From the NCBI GenBank assembly GCA_017164015.1, contig CP071065.1, positions 1,243,409 to 1,307,408 on the forward strand: a DNA stretch of 64,000 bases, read 5' to 3'. The notes beneath the pieces are model-generated. The model searched no databases. It was not told where the DNA came from and was given only the letters and a program-made list of their open reading frames with translations. A program made the translations under genes and the position numbers. Of the stretch, positions 27,327 to 36,243 are shown in pieces. How positions within the stretch are numbered: the first letter of the stretch is position 1; the number at the start of each line of letters is the position of its first letter. This DNA is from Nostoc sp. UHCC 0702 (GTDB taxonomy: Bacteria > Cyanobacteriota > Cyanobacteriia > Cyanobacteriales > Nostocaceae).

Positions 27327-28322
27327 ATGGTATGGACTAACTTACATGCAAAAATACATCGCACTATCAAATCGCGCCAGTTGTTTGGGCATAACCAGCG
27401 GCTATTAGTTGCTGTTTCTGGGGGACAAGATTCTCTGTGCTTAATAAAATTACTGTTAGATTTACAACTAAAATGGGGTTGGCATTTAGGTATCGCACAC
27501 TGCGATCATCGCTGGCGTTCTGACTCTCAAGCTAATGCCAATCATGTAAAAAGTTTAGCTCTAAGTTGGGATATATGTTTTTATTTAGAAACGGCTAATG
27601 AGCCTTTAAATAGCGAAGCGGCTGCACGAAATTGGCGTTATCAAGCTTTAAGTGCCATCGCCCAAGCAAATAATTATCAATATATAGTTACAGGACACAC
27701 GAAAAGCGATCGCGCCGAAACTCTCCTCTATAACTTAATTCGGGGTACTGGTGCTGATGGTTTGCAAGCGCTAACTTGGCAACGCCCACTGACTAAGGAG
27801 ATTATGCTAGTACGGCCACTTTTAGAAGTTACTCGCTCACAAACAGAACAATTTTGTCAAGAGTTTCATTTGCCAGTTTGGGAAGATTCCACCAATCAAG
27901 ATGTAAAATACGCCCGCAACCGCATCCGTCAGGAGTTAATACCGTATTTGCGAGAAAGTTTTAATCCTAATGTGGAATCAACCCTAGCCCAAACTGCCGA
28001 ACTTCTGCAAGCGGAAGTGGAATATTTAGAAAAAGCTACTCAGCAGTTGCGCCAAGAAGCGATGGAAGGGGGAGTGAGGTATGAAGAAATTGGTGTTTGT
28101 TTCAAGTTAAATCGTCGAGTGTTGCAGAAGGCACCGCTGGCGCTGCAACGTCGTGTAATGCGACAAGCATTACAAGAAATACTTACTGATGCACCCAATT
28201 TTGAACATATTGAAAAATTAACAGCTTTAATTGTAGCCCCGAACCGATCGCAAACCGATCCATTTCCCGGTGGCGCGATCGCTCAAGTACAAGATGATTG
28301 GATTTACTTAAGGAGTAGTTAA
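27327..28322 (+). CDS. tilS: tRNA(Ile)-lysidine synthase
   Basis: 331 residues. The PP-loop ATP site is [12 protein letters not shown] (31-36), followed by [10 protein letters not shown] and [22 protein letters not shown], which are TilS signatures. It modifies C34 of the tRNA-Ile with CAU anticodon to lysidine, so that it reads AUA and no longer AUG. It has the short C-terminal region usual in cyanobacteria. It starts at ATG 27327, right after an AATTCCC repeat tract. It appears to be a single gene. Confidence 0.93.
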
Positions 28323-28831
28323 TGCTTTTTACATAAATATCTATGTATATTTTATAACTCATATTTAACTTCACCTCGATTTCTAGTTTTTTTAGTGTTC
28401 TTTTGCAAATTAAGGCGGTTTTTTTAAATTTGCTGAGAGTAAAACGGATTACTCACACTATTTTTAGTAAAGTAATAAATAAGATCAATAATGAACTATT
28501 TCTATTATTGTCGTAAAATAATAAGTATTTTTGCTCTTGACAAACTACAAAAGTCTTCAACTGATTACTCATCGCCAAGGATATGAATTGTCTATTTGTA
28601 CCCTATGTTTAGTCCAGAATCCCATTGTTTTCCCTGACAATACTGATTGATCAAATGCTTTAGACTAAAGCGTATTAATAAAGCAGAAATACTCATAGTG
28701 GTTTTTGACTGCTAACTGTTGATAGTCAATAGTTAACTCTATTGAATATGCAATTTAAATACGTAACAACTTACGGAATTTTTGTGCAATTGAAATAGTC
28801 CCACAATACTTGATTCTTAAGTGTTAAATTT
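28323..28831. other. Intergenic region upstream of the first MFS gene
   Basis: About 500 bp of AT-rich DNA with no supported gene. A GATAGTCAATAGTTAACT fragment of the GTCAATA repeat family lies near 28720. Confidence 0.55.
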
Positions 28832-30271
28832 ATGGATTCAATTGATATTGAAATAGCTAGACCTCTAACTCTAGAAATTCCTGAAATTGCCTCACCAGGA
28901 ATACTTTCTCCTACCCCAACCGCAAAAGAGCGATTTTCTAAAGATTCCATTCGCACCAGTTTAAAAGCCTCCACTCTCAACGGTGTCTTTGGGGCTGTTT
29001 TTACAGTTAGTACTGGTGGAATTTTACTTGGTAAATTCCTAGTGGAATTGGATGCTAGTCCCGTTGTATTTGGGATGCTGTCTTCTATACCCATGTTGGT
29101 GAATCTCATTCAGCCATTAGGTGCTTACTTGTCTGAACGCACTACCAGCCGCTTTCAATATTCCCTTTACACTCACGGAGTTTCTCGACTACTGTGGCTA
29201 ATTTTGGTAATAGGTATTGCCATTTTCAGCTGGGGAGGAATGAACTCCCAGCAATTGGTAGGACTAACGCTATTAATTGTCTTATTTAGCCATCTTTTAG
29301 AAGCACTGGGAACTGCATCCTGGTTTAGTTGGGTAGCAACGATAGTTCCCCGACAATTACGAGGTAAATATTTTGGTTTTCGCAGTAGCGCTAACAATTT
29401 AACCGAGTTAATCTCTTTACCTTTAGCAGGGCTAGCTGTATCAGCTTGGTATGGAGGGAGTCAACAAGGTTACGGTATTATTTTGCTACTAGGCGTTGTA
29501 TTTGGAATTGTGGGGATAGGATTTCAGTATTTTAAGGTAGATGTGAATCCGCGATCGCAAAACCATGATTTCCATAGCTCAACTCAAACAAAGGAGATAC
29601 AGTCAGACTCAGAATTAAATAAAACTGATGGCATATCTCAATTAGTTTCTGCTCCAAAATTGTCAATTTTACAAAATGAATTAGTTAGTAGCATATTGCA
29701 AAATACTAACTTTCTCATGTTTCTACTTTATTTCAGCATTTGGACACTTTGTGTTAACCTTAGCGCTCCATTTTTTAACCTTTACTTGCTGGATAATTTA
29801 GCACTAGATGTCACTTGGGTCACAGTTTACAACAGCTTGCGATCAGGAGCGCACCTAGTGATGTTGATGTTTTGGGGTAGATTAGCAGACAAGATAGGCA
29901 ATCGTTCTATTCTGATTGTGAGTGGAATTTTGATTGCAATCATACCTTGCCTATGGCTATGGGTTGGTAATACTCCTCTTGATATATGGCTATGGCTACC
30001 CCTATTACACCTGTTCATTGGTGCTAATTGGGCAGCTATTGATTTGTGCAGTAACAATATACAGATAGATATTGCACCAATTAAAAATCAGTCTATCTAT
30101 TTTGCGATCGCAGCTGCCGTTTCTGGAGCGAGTGGTGCTTTAGGAGCAACCATAGGTGGCTTCTTCGCTGAAAGTGCTGGTTCTTTTGGCTTGTTAGATT
30201 TATTCGCCTTGTCTAGTCTATTCCGCTTAGCATCGCTTATCCCACTCATATTTATTAAAAAGTCACGATAA
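28832..30271 (+). CDS. MFS transporter (paralogue of the gene at 37294-38733)
   Basis: 479 residues with about 12 membrane segments and a soluble N-terminal tail of ~45 residues (LEIPEIASPG, SPTPTAKERF). Conserved parts include TGGILLGKFLVELDASPVVFG, ERTTSRFQY, LRGKYFGFRSSANN and WGRLADKIGNRSIL, the last being an MFS motif A-like loop. The middle cytoplasmic loop is poorly conserved. The second copy at 37294-38733 has the same length and near-identical blocks. The substrate is unknown. A TIR-bounded element begins at the base right after its stop codon. Confidence 0.85.
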   Translation: MDSIDIEIARPLTLEIPEIASPGILSPTPTAKERFSKDSIRTSLKASTLNGVFGAVFTVSTGGILLGKFLVELDASPVVFGMLSSIPMLVNLIQPLGAYLSERTTSRFQYSLYTHGVSRLLWLILVIGIAIFSWGGMNSQQLVGLTLLIVLFSHLLEALGTASWFSWVATIVPRQLRGKYFGFRSSANNLTELISLPLAGLAVSAWYGGSQQGYGIILLLGVVFGIVGIGFQYFKVDVNPRSQNHDFHSSTQTKEIQSDSELNKTDGISQLVSAPKLSILQNELVSSILQNTNFLMFLLYFSIWTLCVNLSAPFFNLYLLDNLALDVTWVTVYNSLRSGAHLVMLMFWGRLADKIGNRSILIVSGILIAIIPCLWLWVGNTPLDIWLWLPLLHLFIGANWAAIDLCSNNIQIDIAPIKNQSIYFAIAAAVSGASGALGATIGGFFAESAGSFGLLDLFALSSLFRLASLIPLIFIKKSR

Positions 30272-30366
30272 TATAGCGGTTCCCAATCAAATGAGGTACA
30301 GAAATTTGTAGGGGCGCAAAGCTTTACGCCCCTACCTTGTACTTCACTAAAATGGGAAATACTATA
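30272..30366. mobile_element. Small MITE-like element abutting an MFS stop codon
   Basis: The left end TATAGCGGTTCCCA and the reverse complement of the right end TATAGTATTTCCCA are related (about 20 of 28 bp match further in). A central hairpin, GTAGGGGCG/CGCCCCTAC at 30308-30335, fills the middle. The element begins at the base after the TAA of the MFS gene. Confidence 0.5.
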
Positions 30367-30370
30367 ACTA

Positions 30371-30480
30371 AACTGATATCTTGCACCATTCTCAATTAAC
30401 CCAGAGGCGGGCAATGCCCGCAACGTCAAAATCAGGGTTTTATGGCACTAAAAGCATTGCCCATCCTCAAAAAATTGGCA
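30371..30480. repeat. Dispersed repeat, copy B (shared with 10500-10613)
   Basis: It begins CTGATATCTTGCACCATT, followed by TCAATTAACCC, and has an internal GGCGGGCAATGCCCGC palindrome. It aligns along its whole ~105 bp with copy A. Confidence 0.75.
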
Positions 30481-30515
30481 CTAAATAACTGGTGGAAGAT
30501 GTGAATAAAGCTGTT

Positions 30516-30546
30516 AGCCATAGGTTTATAACCTATGGCTGTTTTT
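30516..30546 (+). terminator. Hairpin followed by a short T-run
   Basis: AGCCATAGGTT pairs with AACCTATGGCT (11 bp, loop TAT) and is followed by GTTTTTGC. It has the form of an intrinsic terminator, about 245 bp after the MFS stop. Confidence 0.5.
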
Positions 30547-30711
30547 GCAATTGGTGCAATATATAAATTAACTAAAATTTCATCAATAAATTATCCTACT
30601 TAAAGTTGTTGACAGTCATCAATCATCAGTCATTAATTATCAGTCATCTCTCATCAGCCAACAGCTTTTGTAAGGATTTACATTGAGGGGTAGTTGACAT
30701 AGGTAACGTCC

Positions 30712-31605
30712 ATGCTAAAGCATAAATTTATGACCAAAAAAGTGTCATTTTATCCAAACGAGGTCAATTACAAAACAAAAAAATATAAAATGCTCAAGAC
30801 AAACACCCACCAAATCAGCACCCAAGATATTGAAGCTTTCGAGCAAGACGGCGTTATCTGCATTAAAAATGCTCTGGATGACTTCTGGGTAGAACGAATG
30901 CAAACAGCCATTGAGAGAAATCTTTTACATGGTTCTATGGGAATTCACGGCAGCAATAAAATAGAACGTTATGTGGTCATGCATGATAGTGGCATCTGGC
31001 TCAAAGATGCTGATTTCCGTGCTTTGGTTTTTGAATCTCCTCTAGCAACGCTTGCTGCTCAACTGTTGAAATCGGAAAAAATCAACTTATTATGTGACGG
31101 TTTTTTTGCCAAAAAGCCGGAAATTAACAGTCGTGTAGGTTGGCATAACGATCAATCTTACTGGCCTGTACAAGGCTGGAAGTGTTGTAAATTTTGGCTA
31201 CCCTTAGATCGTGTCACCCAAGAAAATGGTCGATTAGAGTATATCAAAGGTTCTCATTTATGGAGTCAGGAGTTATGTGAACATTCGGATGCTTCCTTGT
31301 CTTTCCAGCCAGAACCTCACGAAATTGTCTCTTGGGACATGGAACCTGGAGATTGCTTAGTGCATCATTTTATGACAATTCATCATTCTGGAAGCAACAC
31401 ATCCTCTAGAGTACGACGGGCAGTAGTGACAAATTGGGCTGGTGATGATGTTACTTTCCATAACCGCCCGAATGCATGGCCTTACCAACCTATTGAAGAA
31501 ATTGATAGTCCAGAGATTAATTCAATCACCACTCTTAAACCTGGCGAGCCAATAGACTCTGCTATCTTTCCTAGAGTCGATTTACATACAAATGTACTAA
31601 AATAG
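30712..31605 (+). CDS. Phytanoyl-CoA dioxygenase (PhyH) family protein
   Basis: 297 residues from ATG 30712; the conserved domain begins near MLKTNTHQISTQDIEAFEQDG, so ATG 30790 (271 residues) is an alternative start. Fe(II) ligands are visible as the HxD in GWHNDQSYWP and the distal His in LVHHFMTIHHSGSN. The 2-oxoglutarate-binding Arg is in SSRVRRAVV. Such enzymes hydroxylate or halogenate small molecules using 2-oxoglutarate and O2. The substrate cannot be told from sequence. It stands alone, between the two MFS genes but some distance from the second. Confidence 0.85.
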   Translation: MLKHKFMTKKVSFYPNEVNYKTKKYKMLKTNTHQISTQDIEAFEQDGVICIKNALDDFWVERMQTAIERNLLHGSMGIHGSNKIERYVVMHDSGIWLKDADFRALVFESPLATLAAQLLKSEKINLLCDGFFAKKPEINSRVGWHNDQSYWPVQGWKCCKFWLPLDRVTQENGRLEYIKGSHLWSQELCEHSDASLSFQPEPHEIVSWDMEPGDCLVHHFMTIHHSGSNTSSRVRRAVVTNWAGDDVTFHNRPNAWPYQPIEEIDSPEINSITTLKPGEPIDSAIFPRVDLHTNVLK

Positions 31606-32001
31606 CCATAAACTTGGGATATTTTTGATTAGAAAGTCCCCAAAATAATCGGACTTACGCAAAAATCTCTCTTTGTGATTTCCAAGAAATAAATTATACA
31701 TCTTGTAGGGTGGGCAGGATGCCCGCCCTTCAAACAAAGGACGGGTGGGGTGCAATGACTATGGGAATCATAACTAATTAACCGGACATAACGCTTCAAA
31801 AACTCTAAAATGTATTTTTTTATCCCTAGATTGCGAAATCATACGTTTTGCGTATTTAAGTATCGAATCATCGTCTGACATAAAAAAGCGCTCAAAGAAA
31901 AGTCATCAATGAACGCAAAACTTTACTAATGCAGGGCAAAAAGTAACCCTAAATATATAATTTTTTAATTTATTTGGATAAAACTTAATATTTGATGTTG
32001 A
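31606..32001. other. Intergenic region with repeats
   Basis: Holds a GGGTGGGCA/TGCCCGCCC hairpin at 31708-31728 and the 31743-31791 repeat arm. I see no gene in it. Confidence 0.6.
31743..31791 (-). repeat. Inverted copy of the 24490 element end
   Basis: The minus strand reads GTCCGGTTAATTAGTTAT then ATTCC and AGTCATTGCACCCC, matching 24490-24538 at roughly nine of ten positions. The other end of an element was not located with confidence. Confidence 0.6.
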
Positions 32002-32190
32002 CTACTTTTTCTTTTCTTTATCTAGCTTCTCCTGTATTGCTTGACGGCAAAATTCAGCAGGGTCATCATGTGACTTTACCTCTTCCTTCATCCTTTCACT
32101 GACGCGAAAACTGAGGTTTGCTGTTAACGGTTCCTCTCTGTCTGTCTGAAGTGGTTCTAAGTTCTGTGGATTACCTTTAGGATTGGGCAT
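32002..32190 (-). CDS. Small basic hypothetical protein, possibly ribbon-helix-helix-like
   Basis: 62 residues. The C-terminal part (NLSFRVSERMKEEVKSHDDPAEFCRQAIQEKLDKEK) reads as a beta strand followed by two helices, the order of a ribbon-helix-helix DNA-binding domain. It is divergent from the next gene. The spacer between them has an 11-bp inverted repeat (32247-32287), a plausible site for this protein. Function is otherwise unknown. Confidence 0.6.
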   Translation of the reverse strand: MPNPKGNPQNLEPLQTDREEPLTANLSFRVSERMKEEVKSHDDPAEFCRQAIQEKLDKEKKK

Positions 32191-32246
32191 TGTTGAGAGT
32201 TGTAAATATCAATTGTTTTATATGCGTGCATATAAATAATCTATTA

Positions 32247-32287
32247 ATTGGCAGGTACTCAGCCTGACAAACTTACTACCTGCCAAT
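32247..32287. promoter_or_regulatory. 11-bp inverted repeat between divergent genes
   Basis: ATTGGCAGGTA (32247-32257) and TACCTGCCAAT (32277-32287) are exact reverse complements with a 19-nt spacer. They lie between the small RHH-like gene and the SAP-like gene and could be an operator. Confidence 0.5.
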
Positions 32288-32316
32288 ATCCACCCATAGA
32301 TGGACACTTTCATTTT

Positions 32317-32694
32317 ATGTTCACAAGGTCTGAACTGGAAATCCAAACCATCCAGGAACTTAGCCAATTGTGTCAACGCTACGGCATCAAGCCAACTGGC
32401 AACAGAGGGTACAAGACTAATTACATCACCTCGTTGATGGCATTCCCTGTTATTGCCCTCTCACAATTCAAGCAGGGTAGGGGGTTAAGGTCACTTGATT
32501 TTGCTGACTTTCAAACAATAGGGAGAATGATAGAGATGATGGAATCCCCCACTGATGAGCAAGCTGCACTCATCAAAATCACATTAGAAGGTAGAAGGAT
32601 GGCTTACCCAGATAGGTATGACCAAGAAAGGTTGTTGAATTTGCATCAGGCTAAGATGCTTCTGGAGAGAGCATTTGCACTGTTGAGTCAATAA
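32317..32694 (+). CDS. Hypothetical protein with a SAP-like motif
   Basis: 125 residues from ATG 32317 (MFTRSELEIQTIQELSQLC); the frame is open from a TTG at 32248 inside the inverted repeat, which is less likely. The segment TIQELSQLCQRYGIKPTGNRGYKTNYITSLMAF has the two-helix pattern of a SAP DNA-binding motif. The C-terminal half is helical (RYDQERLLNLHQAKMLLERAFALL). It probably binds DNA; its target is unknown. A good intrinsic terminator follows its stop. Confidence 0.6.
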   Translation: MFTRSELEIQTIQELSQLCQRYGIKPTGNRGYKTNYITSLMAFPVIALSQFKQGRGLRSLDFADFQTIGRMIEMMESPTDEQAALIKITLEGRRMAYPDRYDQERLLNLHQAKMLLERAFALLSQ

Positions 32695-32725
32695 TCACTA
32701 CTCCATATCCCATCATTTATTCACG

Positions 32726-32750
32726 GCATCCCTTTAGGGGGTGCTTTTTT
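32726..32750 (+). terminator. Intrinsic terminator of the SAP-like gene
   Basis: GCATCCC pairs with GGGGTGC (one wobble or bulge) around TTTAG, followed by TTTTTT, 32 bp after the stop at 32694. Confidence 0.75.
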
Positions 32751-32776
32751 ATTGGCTGTACGCCTTACTACGAGTA

Positions 32777-33001
32777 GTGACAGTGACCAAGGTTTACCGC
32801 TTACCCCCCTCCCTTGGTGATAAAGCTGAGGAGATAGTGGGGGAATTAGAGATGGTTAACCACATTCTTGATAGCTAGCAATCAAAGGTGGAAGAGAGTA
32901 AGAGTAAGTCAGCCAGTGGTCAACCATCTGAGAGGTACAAGTATGTGGCTCAACTGTTAAAGCAGGCTATAAAGGTGACAGGTGAGAAGTTAGTAGAATG
33001 A
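32777..33001 (+). pseudogene. Small gene broken by an in-frame TAG
   Basis: The frame reads VTVTKVYRLPPSLGDKAEEIVGELE, then NHILDS and a TAG at 32876. It continues in the same frame with QSKVEESKSKS, PSERYKYVAQLLKQAIKV and GEKLVE to a TGA at 32999. Both halves look protein-like and match in style (charged, helical), so a nonsense mutation in a ~74-codon gene is the simplest reading. There is no ATG; GTG 32777 or 32783 could start it. The family is not recognised. Confidence 0.5.
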
Positions 33002-33205
33002 GCATTAGTTGAGCATGACTATAAAATACTAGTGTGTATCAAATAATGCTCCCAATTAGGTCTAAATTGCTGAAATTAGACTATTTGAGCATTAAACGAG
33101 CATTGATTAGAGATAAGAGACTGGAAGTATTTATTTTGCTTCCTTTTTGCCATATTGCTCGGTATGATATTTAATTTGCAAGCATTTACTTAATAAAAAC
33201 CAGCT

Positions 33206-34294
33206 ATGACCCAGAACTACCGCATTACCCTACTCCCCGGCGATGGCATTGGCCCCGAAATTATGGCAGTGGCGGTAGACGTGCTAAAAATCGTAGGTCA
33301 GCAATTTGATTTACAGTTTGAATTTCAAGAAGCCCTAATTGGTGGTGCAGCAATTGACGCGACTGGCGAACCCTTACCATCTGCTACCTTGGATACTTGC
33401 CGCAACAGTGATGCTGTGTTACTTGCAGCCATTGGTGGTTATAAGTGGGATTCTCTGCCATCCAATCTACGCCCTGAAGCCGGTTTGTTGGGGCTGCGTG
33501 CGGGTTTGGGACTGTTTGCTAATTTGCGCCCAGCCCAAATTTTGCCGCAGCTAATTGACGCTTCGACTTTGAAACGCGAAGTTGTTGAAGGTGTGGATAT
33601 TATGGTGGTACGCGAACTCACTGGTGGCATTTACTTTGGCAAACCCAAGGGTATTTTTACTACTGACACTGGTGAAAAACGCGGTGTAAATACGATGGTT
33701 TACACTGAGTCAGAAGTTGAACGCATTGGCAGAGTTGCCTTTGAAGCAGCACGGAAACGCAAAGGAAAACTTTGTTCAGTGGATAAAGCGAATGTATTAG
33801 AAGTATCTCAGTTGTGGCGCGATCGCATCACGAAACTATCCCCAGAATATCCAGATGTGGAATTATCACATCTGTATGTCGATAACGCCGCCATGCAACT
33901 GTTACGCGCTCCTAAACAGTTTGATACTATCGTTACAGGCAACTTGTTTGGTGATATTCTCTCTGACGCAGCCGCTATGCTCACAGGCAGTATCGGTATG
34001 TTACCCTCTGCGAGTTTAGGTGCTTCTGGCCCTGGCGTATTTGAACCTGTCCACGGTTCCGCCCCCGATATCGCCGGACAAGATAAAGCAAATCCTCTGG
34101 CACAAGTTCTCAGTGCGGCAATGATGTTACGTTACGCTTTAGACCAGCCAAAAGCAGCAGACCGCATCGAACAAGCTGTACTCCAAGTTTTAGAACAAGG
34201 CGATCGCACAGGAGATATAATGTCTTTAGGTAAGAATCTTCTTGGTTGCCGCGCTATGGGAGATGCACTAATTAGAGTTCTTGAAGAAAAATAA
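33206..34294 (+). CDS. leuB: 3-isopropylmalate dehydrogenase
   Basis: 362 residues, full length. It starts [20 protein letters not shown]. The substrate and Mg motifs include [14 protein letters not shown] and [41 protein letters not shown] and the NAD loop [20 protein letters not shown] are diagnostic of LeuB, as opposed to isocitrate dehydrogenase. It oxidatively decarboxylates 3-isopropylmalate in leucine synthesis, as a cytosolic dimer. No other leu gene is adjacent, as usual in cyanobacteria. Confidence 0.96.
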   Translation: MTQNYRITLLPGDGIGPEIMAVAVDVLKIVGQQFDLQFEFQEALIGGAAIDATGEPLPSATLDTCRNSDAVLLAAIGGYKWDSLPSNLRPEAGLLGLRAGLGLFANLRPAQILPQLIDASTLKREVVEGVDIMVVRELTGGIYFGKPKGIFTTDTGEKRGVNTMVYTESEVERIGRVAFEAARKRKGKLCSVDKANVLEVSQLWRDRITKLSPEYPDVELSHLYVDNAAMQLLRAPKQFDTIVTGNLFGDILSDAAAMLTGSIGMLPSASLGASGPGVFEPVHGSAPDIAGQDKANPLAQVLSAAMMLRYALDQPKAADRIEQAVLQVLEQGDRTGDIMSLGKNLLGCRAMGDALIRVLEEK

Positions 34295-34384
34295 TTTGTA
34301 ATAGAATTCAGCCAATTTGGCAACCGTTGCTAAAAGTTTCGGATAAACTAGAGAGAAATCTAGCAATCATATAAACAGTCGATA

Positions 34385-34645
34385 GTGTACGCATTACGAC
34401 AAGAACAAGCAAACTATACTGCCCCTAAGAGACAGCCTCCCTTGGTTGATCCTGCCGTGATCAGAGCAGCAGGGCAGATCTACTACACCCACTGCGAGGT
34501 ACATCCTGAAATCACTGGGCAACCATCAGGAGTAGCAATTAATCGCGTTACTCATCGGGGTAAAGTGATTTTTACTAGCCAACCAGTCCTGTTACCGCAA
34601 GAATGTTTTATACCGTTGAGTCAAATTGAATCGTACATGTACTAG
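34385..34645 (+). CDS. Small conserved-type hypothetical protein
   Basis: 86 residues starting at GTG 34385. Pro/Gln-rich N-terminus (KRQPPLVDPAVIRAAGQIYYTHC) and an otherwise unremarkable alpha/beta composition. Function is unknown. Its 3' end (from 34612) forms part of a block duplicated before the prepilin peptidase gene. Confidence 0.6.
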   Translation: MYALRQEQANYTAPKRQPPLVDPAVIRAAGQIYYTHCEVHPEITGQPSGVAINRVTHRGKVIFTSQPVLLPQECFIPLSQIESYMY

Positions 34646-34863
34646 TCCTTGGCCATCGGCAAAGGACAGTATGGGCATTTTGATGGTCGTCAAGCGCGAG
34701 TATCATTGTACTGTTGAGTCAAATTGAATCCTACATGTACTAGTTATTGGTCATTGGTCATTAGTCATCGACAAAAGCTAAAAGATAAACGACAAATGAC
34801 AAAGGACTAATGACAAAGGACAACATGGACATTTTGATGGTCGTCCCGGCGAGTATCATAGTT
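34612..34863. repeat. Imperfect duplication of the pilD 5' region
   Basis: GTTGAGTCAAATTGAATC plus ACATGTACTAG occurs at about 34615 and again at about 34712. The phrase GGACAGTATGGGCATTTTGA (34663) recurs as GGACAACATGGACATTTTGA (34816). So a unit of roughly 100-150 bp, including the first codons of the peptidase gene, is present twice, the first copy decayed. GTCATTGGTCATTAGTCAT repeats lie in the second unit. Confidence 0.7.
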
Positions 34864-35646
34864 TTCGTATTGGGTGCATCTATTGGCAGTTTTATCAACG
34901 TTGTAGTTTACCGACTACCAGCTAGGTTGTCAATTCTTTGGCCGCCTTCTCGCTGTCCTCATTGCTTAAACCAGCTAAAAGCTTATGATAATGTCCCAGT
35001 GCTGGGATGGGTATGGCTTGGAGGGCGATGCCGTTATTGTAAAAGCAAAATTTCTGTGCGTTATCCTGTAGTAGAAGCGCTGACAGGTATCATATTTTTG
35101 CTGATATTTTTATTATTTCATGTTTCTGTTGCTACAATAGGATACTGGGCTTTTTGCAGTTGGTTATTAGCCTTATCGCTGATTGATTTAGATACGATGA
35201 CCCTACCCAATGCACTTACCCAGTCGGGGTTGGTAGTAGGAATTATCTTTCAAATGACAGTTGGTTTTTTTTCAGAAGCTAGTTGGCAGGGATTAATCAA
35301 GCATCTGATGATGGCTATAGTAGGTGCTGTACTAGGCTTATGGCTATTTGATGCGATCGCTATTTTTGGTTCAATGGCTTTAGGAAAACCTGCAATGGGC
35401 GCAGGTGATGCCAAACTCGCAGCCATGATGGGCGCTTGGTTGGGTTGGAAGTATTTGCTCTTAGCTGAGTTTATTGCTTGTGCAGTTGGGGCATTGGTGG
35501 GTATTGCCACAATCATACTATCAGGGCGAAAAAAGGGTCGAAAGATACCTTTTGGCCCTTTTTTGGCTTTAGGATCTTTAATTACTGTGTTTGGCGGCGA
35601 AGCAATTTTGTCTGCCTATTTACGGTTGTTTTTTCCAGCTAGTTGA
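34825..35646 (+). CDS. pilD: Prepilin peptidase (type IV prepilin leader peptidase/methylase)
   Basis: 273 residues from ATG 34825 (MDILMVVPASIIVFVLGASIGSF), chosen because AAAGGA lies 6 nt upstream; ATG 34810 is also in frame. SFINVVVYRLP is followed by the cytoplasmic zinc loop CPHCLNQ and CRYCKSKIS. Catalytic Asp residues are in SLIDLDTMTLPN and GAGDAKLAAMMGAWLG. About eight membrane segments. It cleaves and N-methylates type IV pilins, so it is needed for pili, motility and DNA uptake. The start region has a decayed duplicate just upstream. Confidence 0.93.
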   Translation: MDILMVVPASIIVFVLGASIGSFINVVVYRLPARLSILWPPSRCPHCLNQLKAYDNVPVLGWVWLGGRCRYCKSKISVRYPVVEALTGIIFLLIFLLFHVSVATIGYWAFCSWLLALSLIDLDTMTLPNALTQSGLVVGIIFQMTVGFFSEASWQGLIKHLMMAIVGAVLGLWLFDAIAIFGSMALGKPAMGAGDAKLAAMMGAWLGWKYLLLAEFIACAVGALVGIATIILSGRKKGRKIPFGPFLALGSLITVFGGEAILSAYLRLFFPAS

Positions 35647-36228
35647 AAAATCAGAAGACGAATTGAAAAATGAAAATTGAAAATTAAAAATTGAAATCTT
35701 TTAAATGCTCGGTTATTTCATCAATTCATCATCAGCAACCCTCAGCCTCCATGACTGTAGCTGTCATTACCTCATTGACTTTTGACACTTTGGTAATATC
35801 AGCCTGTGACTTGTATTACCCTCTTAACGAAGAATAGTATACCTTTTCCCTTTCTCCCTCTTCTTCATCCAAAGGACTTGTATTGGCACAAGTAATTTCG
35901 TTAAGCTGGCAACCAAAGATGCAAAATAAGGTCTAAATTGCTTAAAAGCGTAATTTGACGATGTAGTCAAGAGGAGCCACCCCCGTGAGCGGGTTTCCCG
36001 ACAGCCAGCCTTTGGGAGTGGCGTGAGCCAGTGCAGTAGGCGGGCAATGCCAGCTCAAAGCATCTGGCGTTCAAGAGCCAAAAAGGGGTGTTGTTTGCGT
36101 TTGTATAACGGCAAATCAGGAGACTTTGAAAGCATTGGTCAAGAGTTAGAATTAATAACTCTGGACTTAGAACTTTTTACCCTAAACGCCCCGTAGCAGC
36201 TTGACCTGTTTTCGACCTCGATAACCAC
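35647..36228. other. Intergenic region upstream of accD
   Basis: About 580 bp. The left half is AT-rich; 35970-36085 is GC-rich (GAGCGGGTTTCCCGACAG, GGAGTGGCGTGAGCC) and looks like a dispersed repeat fragment. No gene is supported. Confidence 0.5.
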
Positions 36229-36243
36229 TTGAATAAAATAAAA

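Noticed and set aside
30097..30429. 110-codon minus-strand frame across the MFS 3' end
   Set aside because: Antisense to the MFS gene and to two repeats; no independent support.
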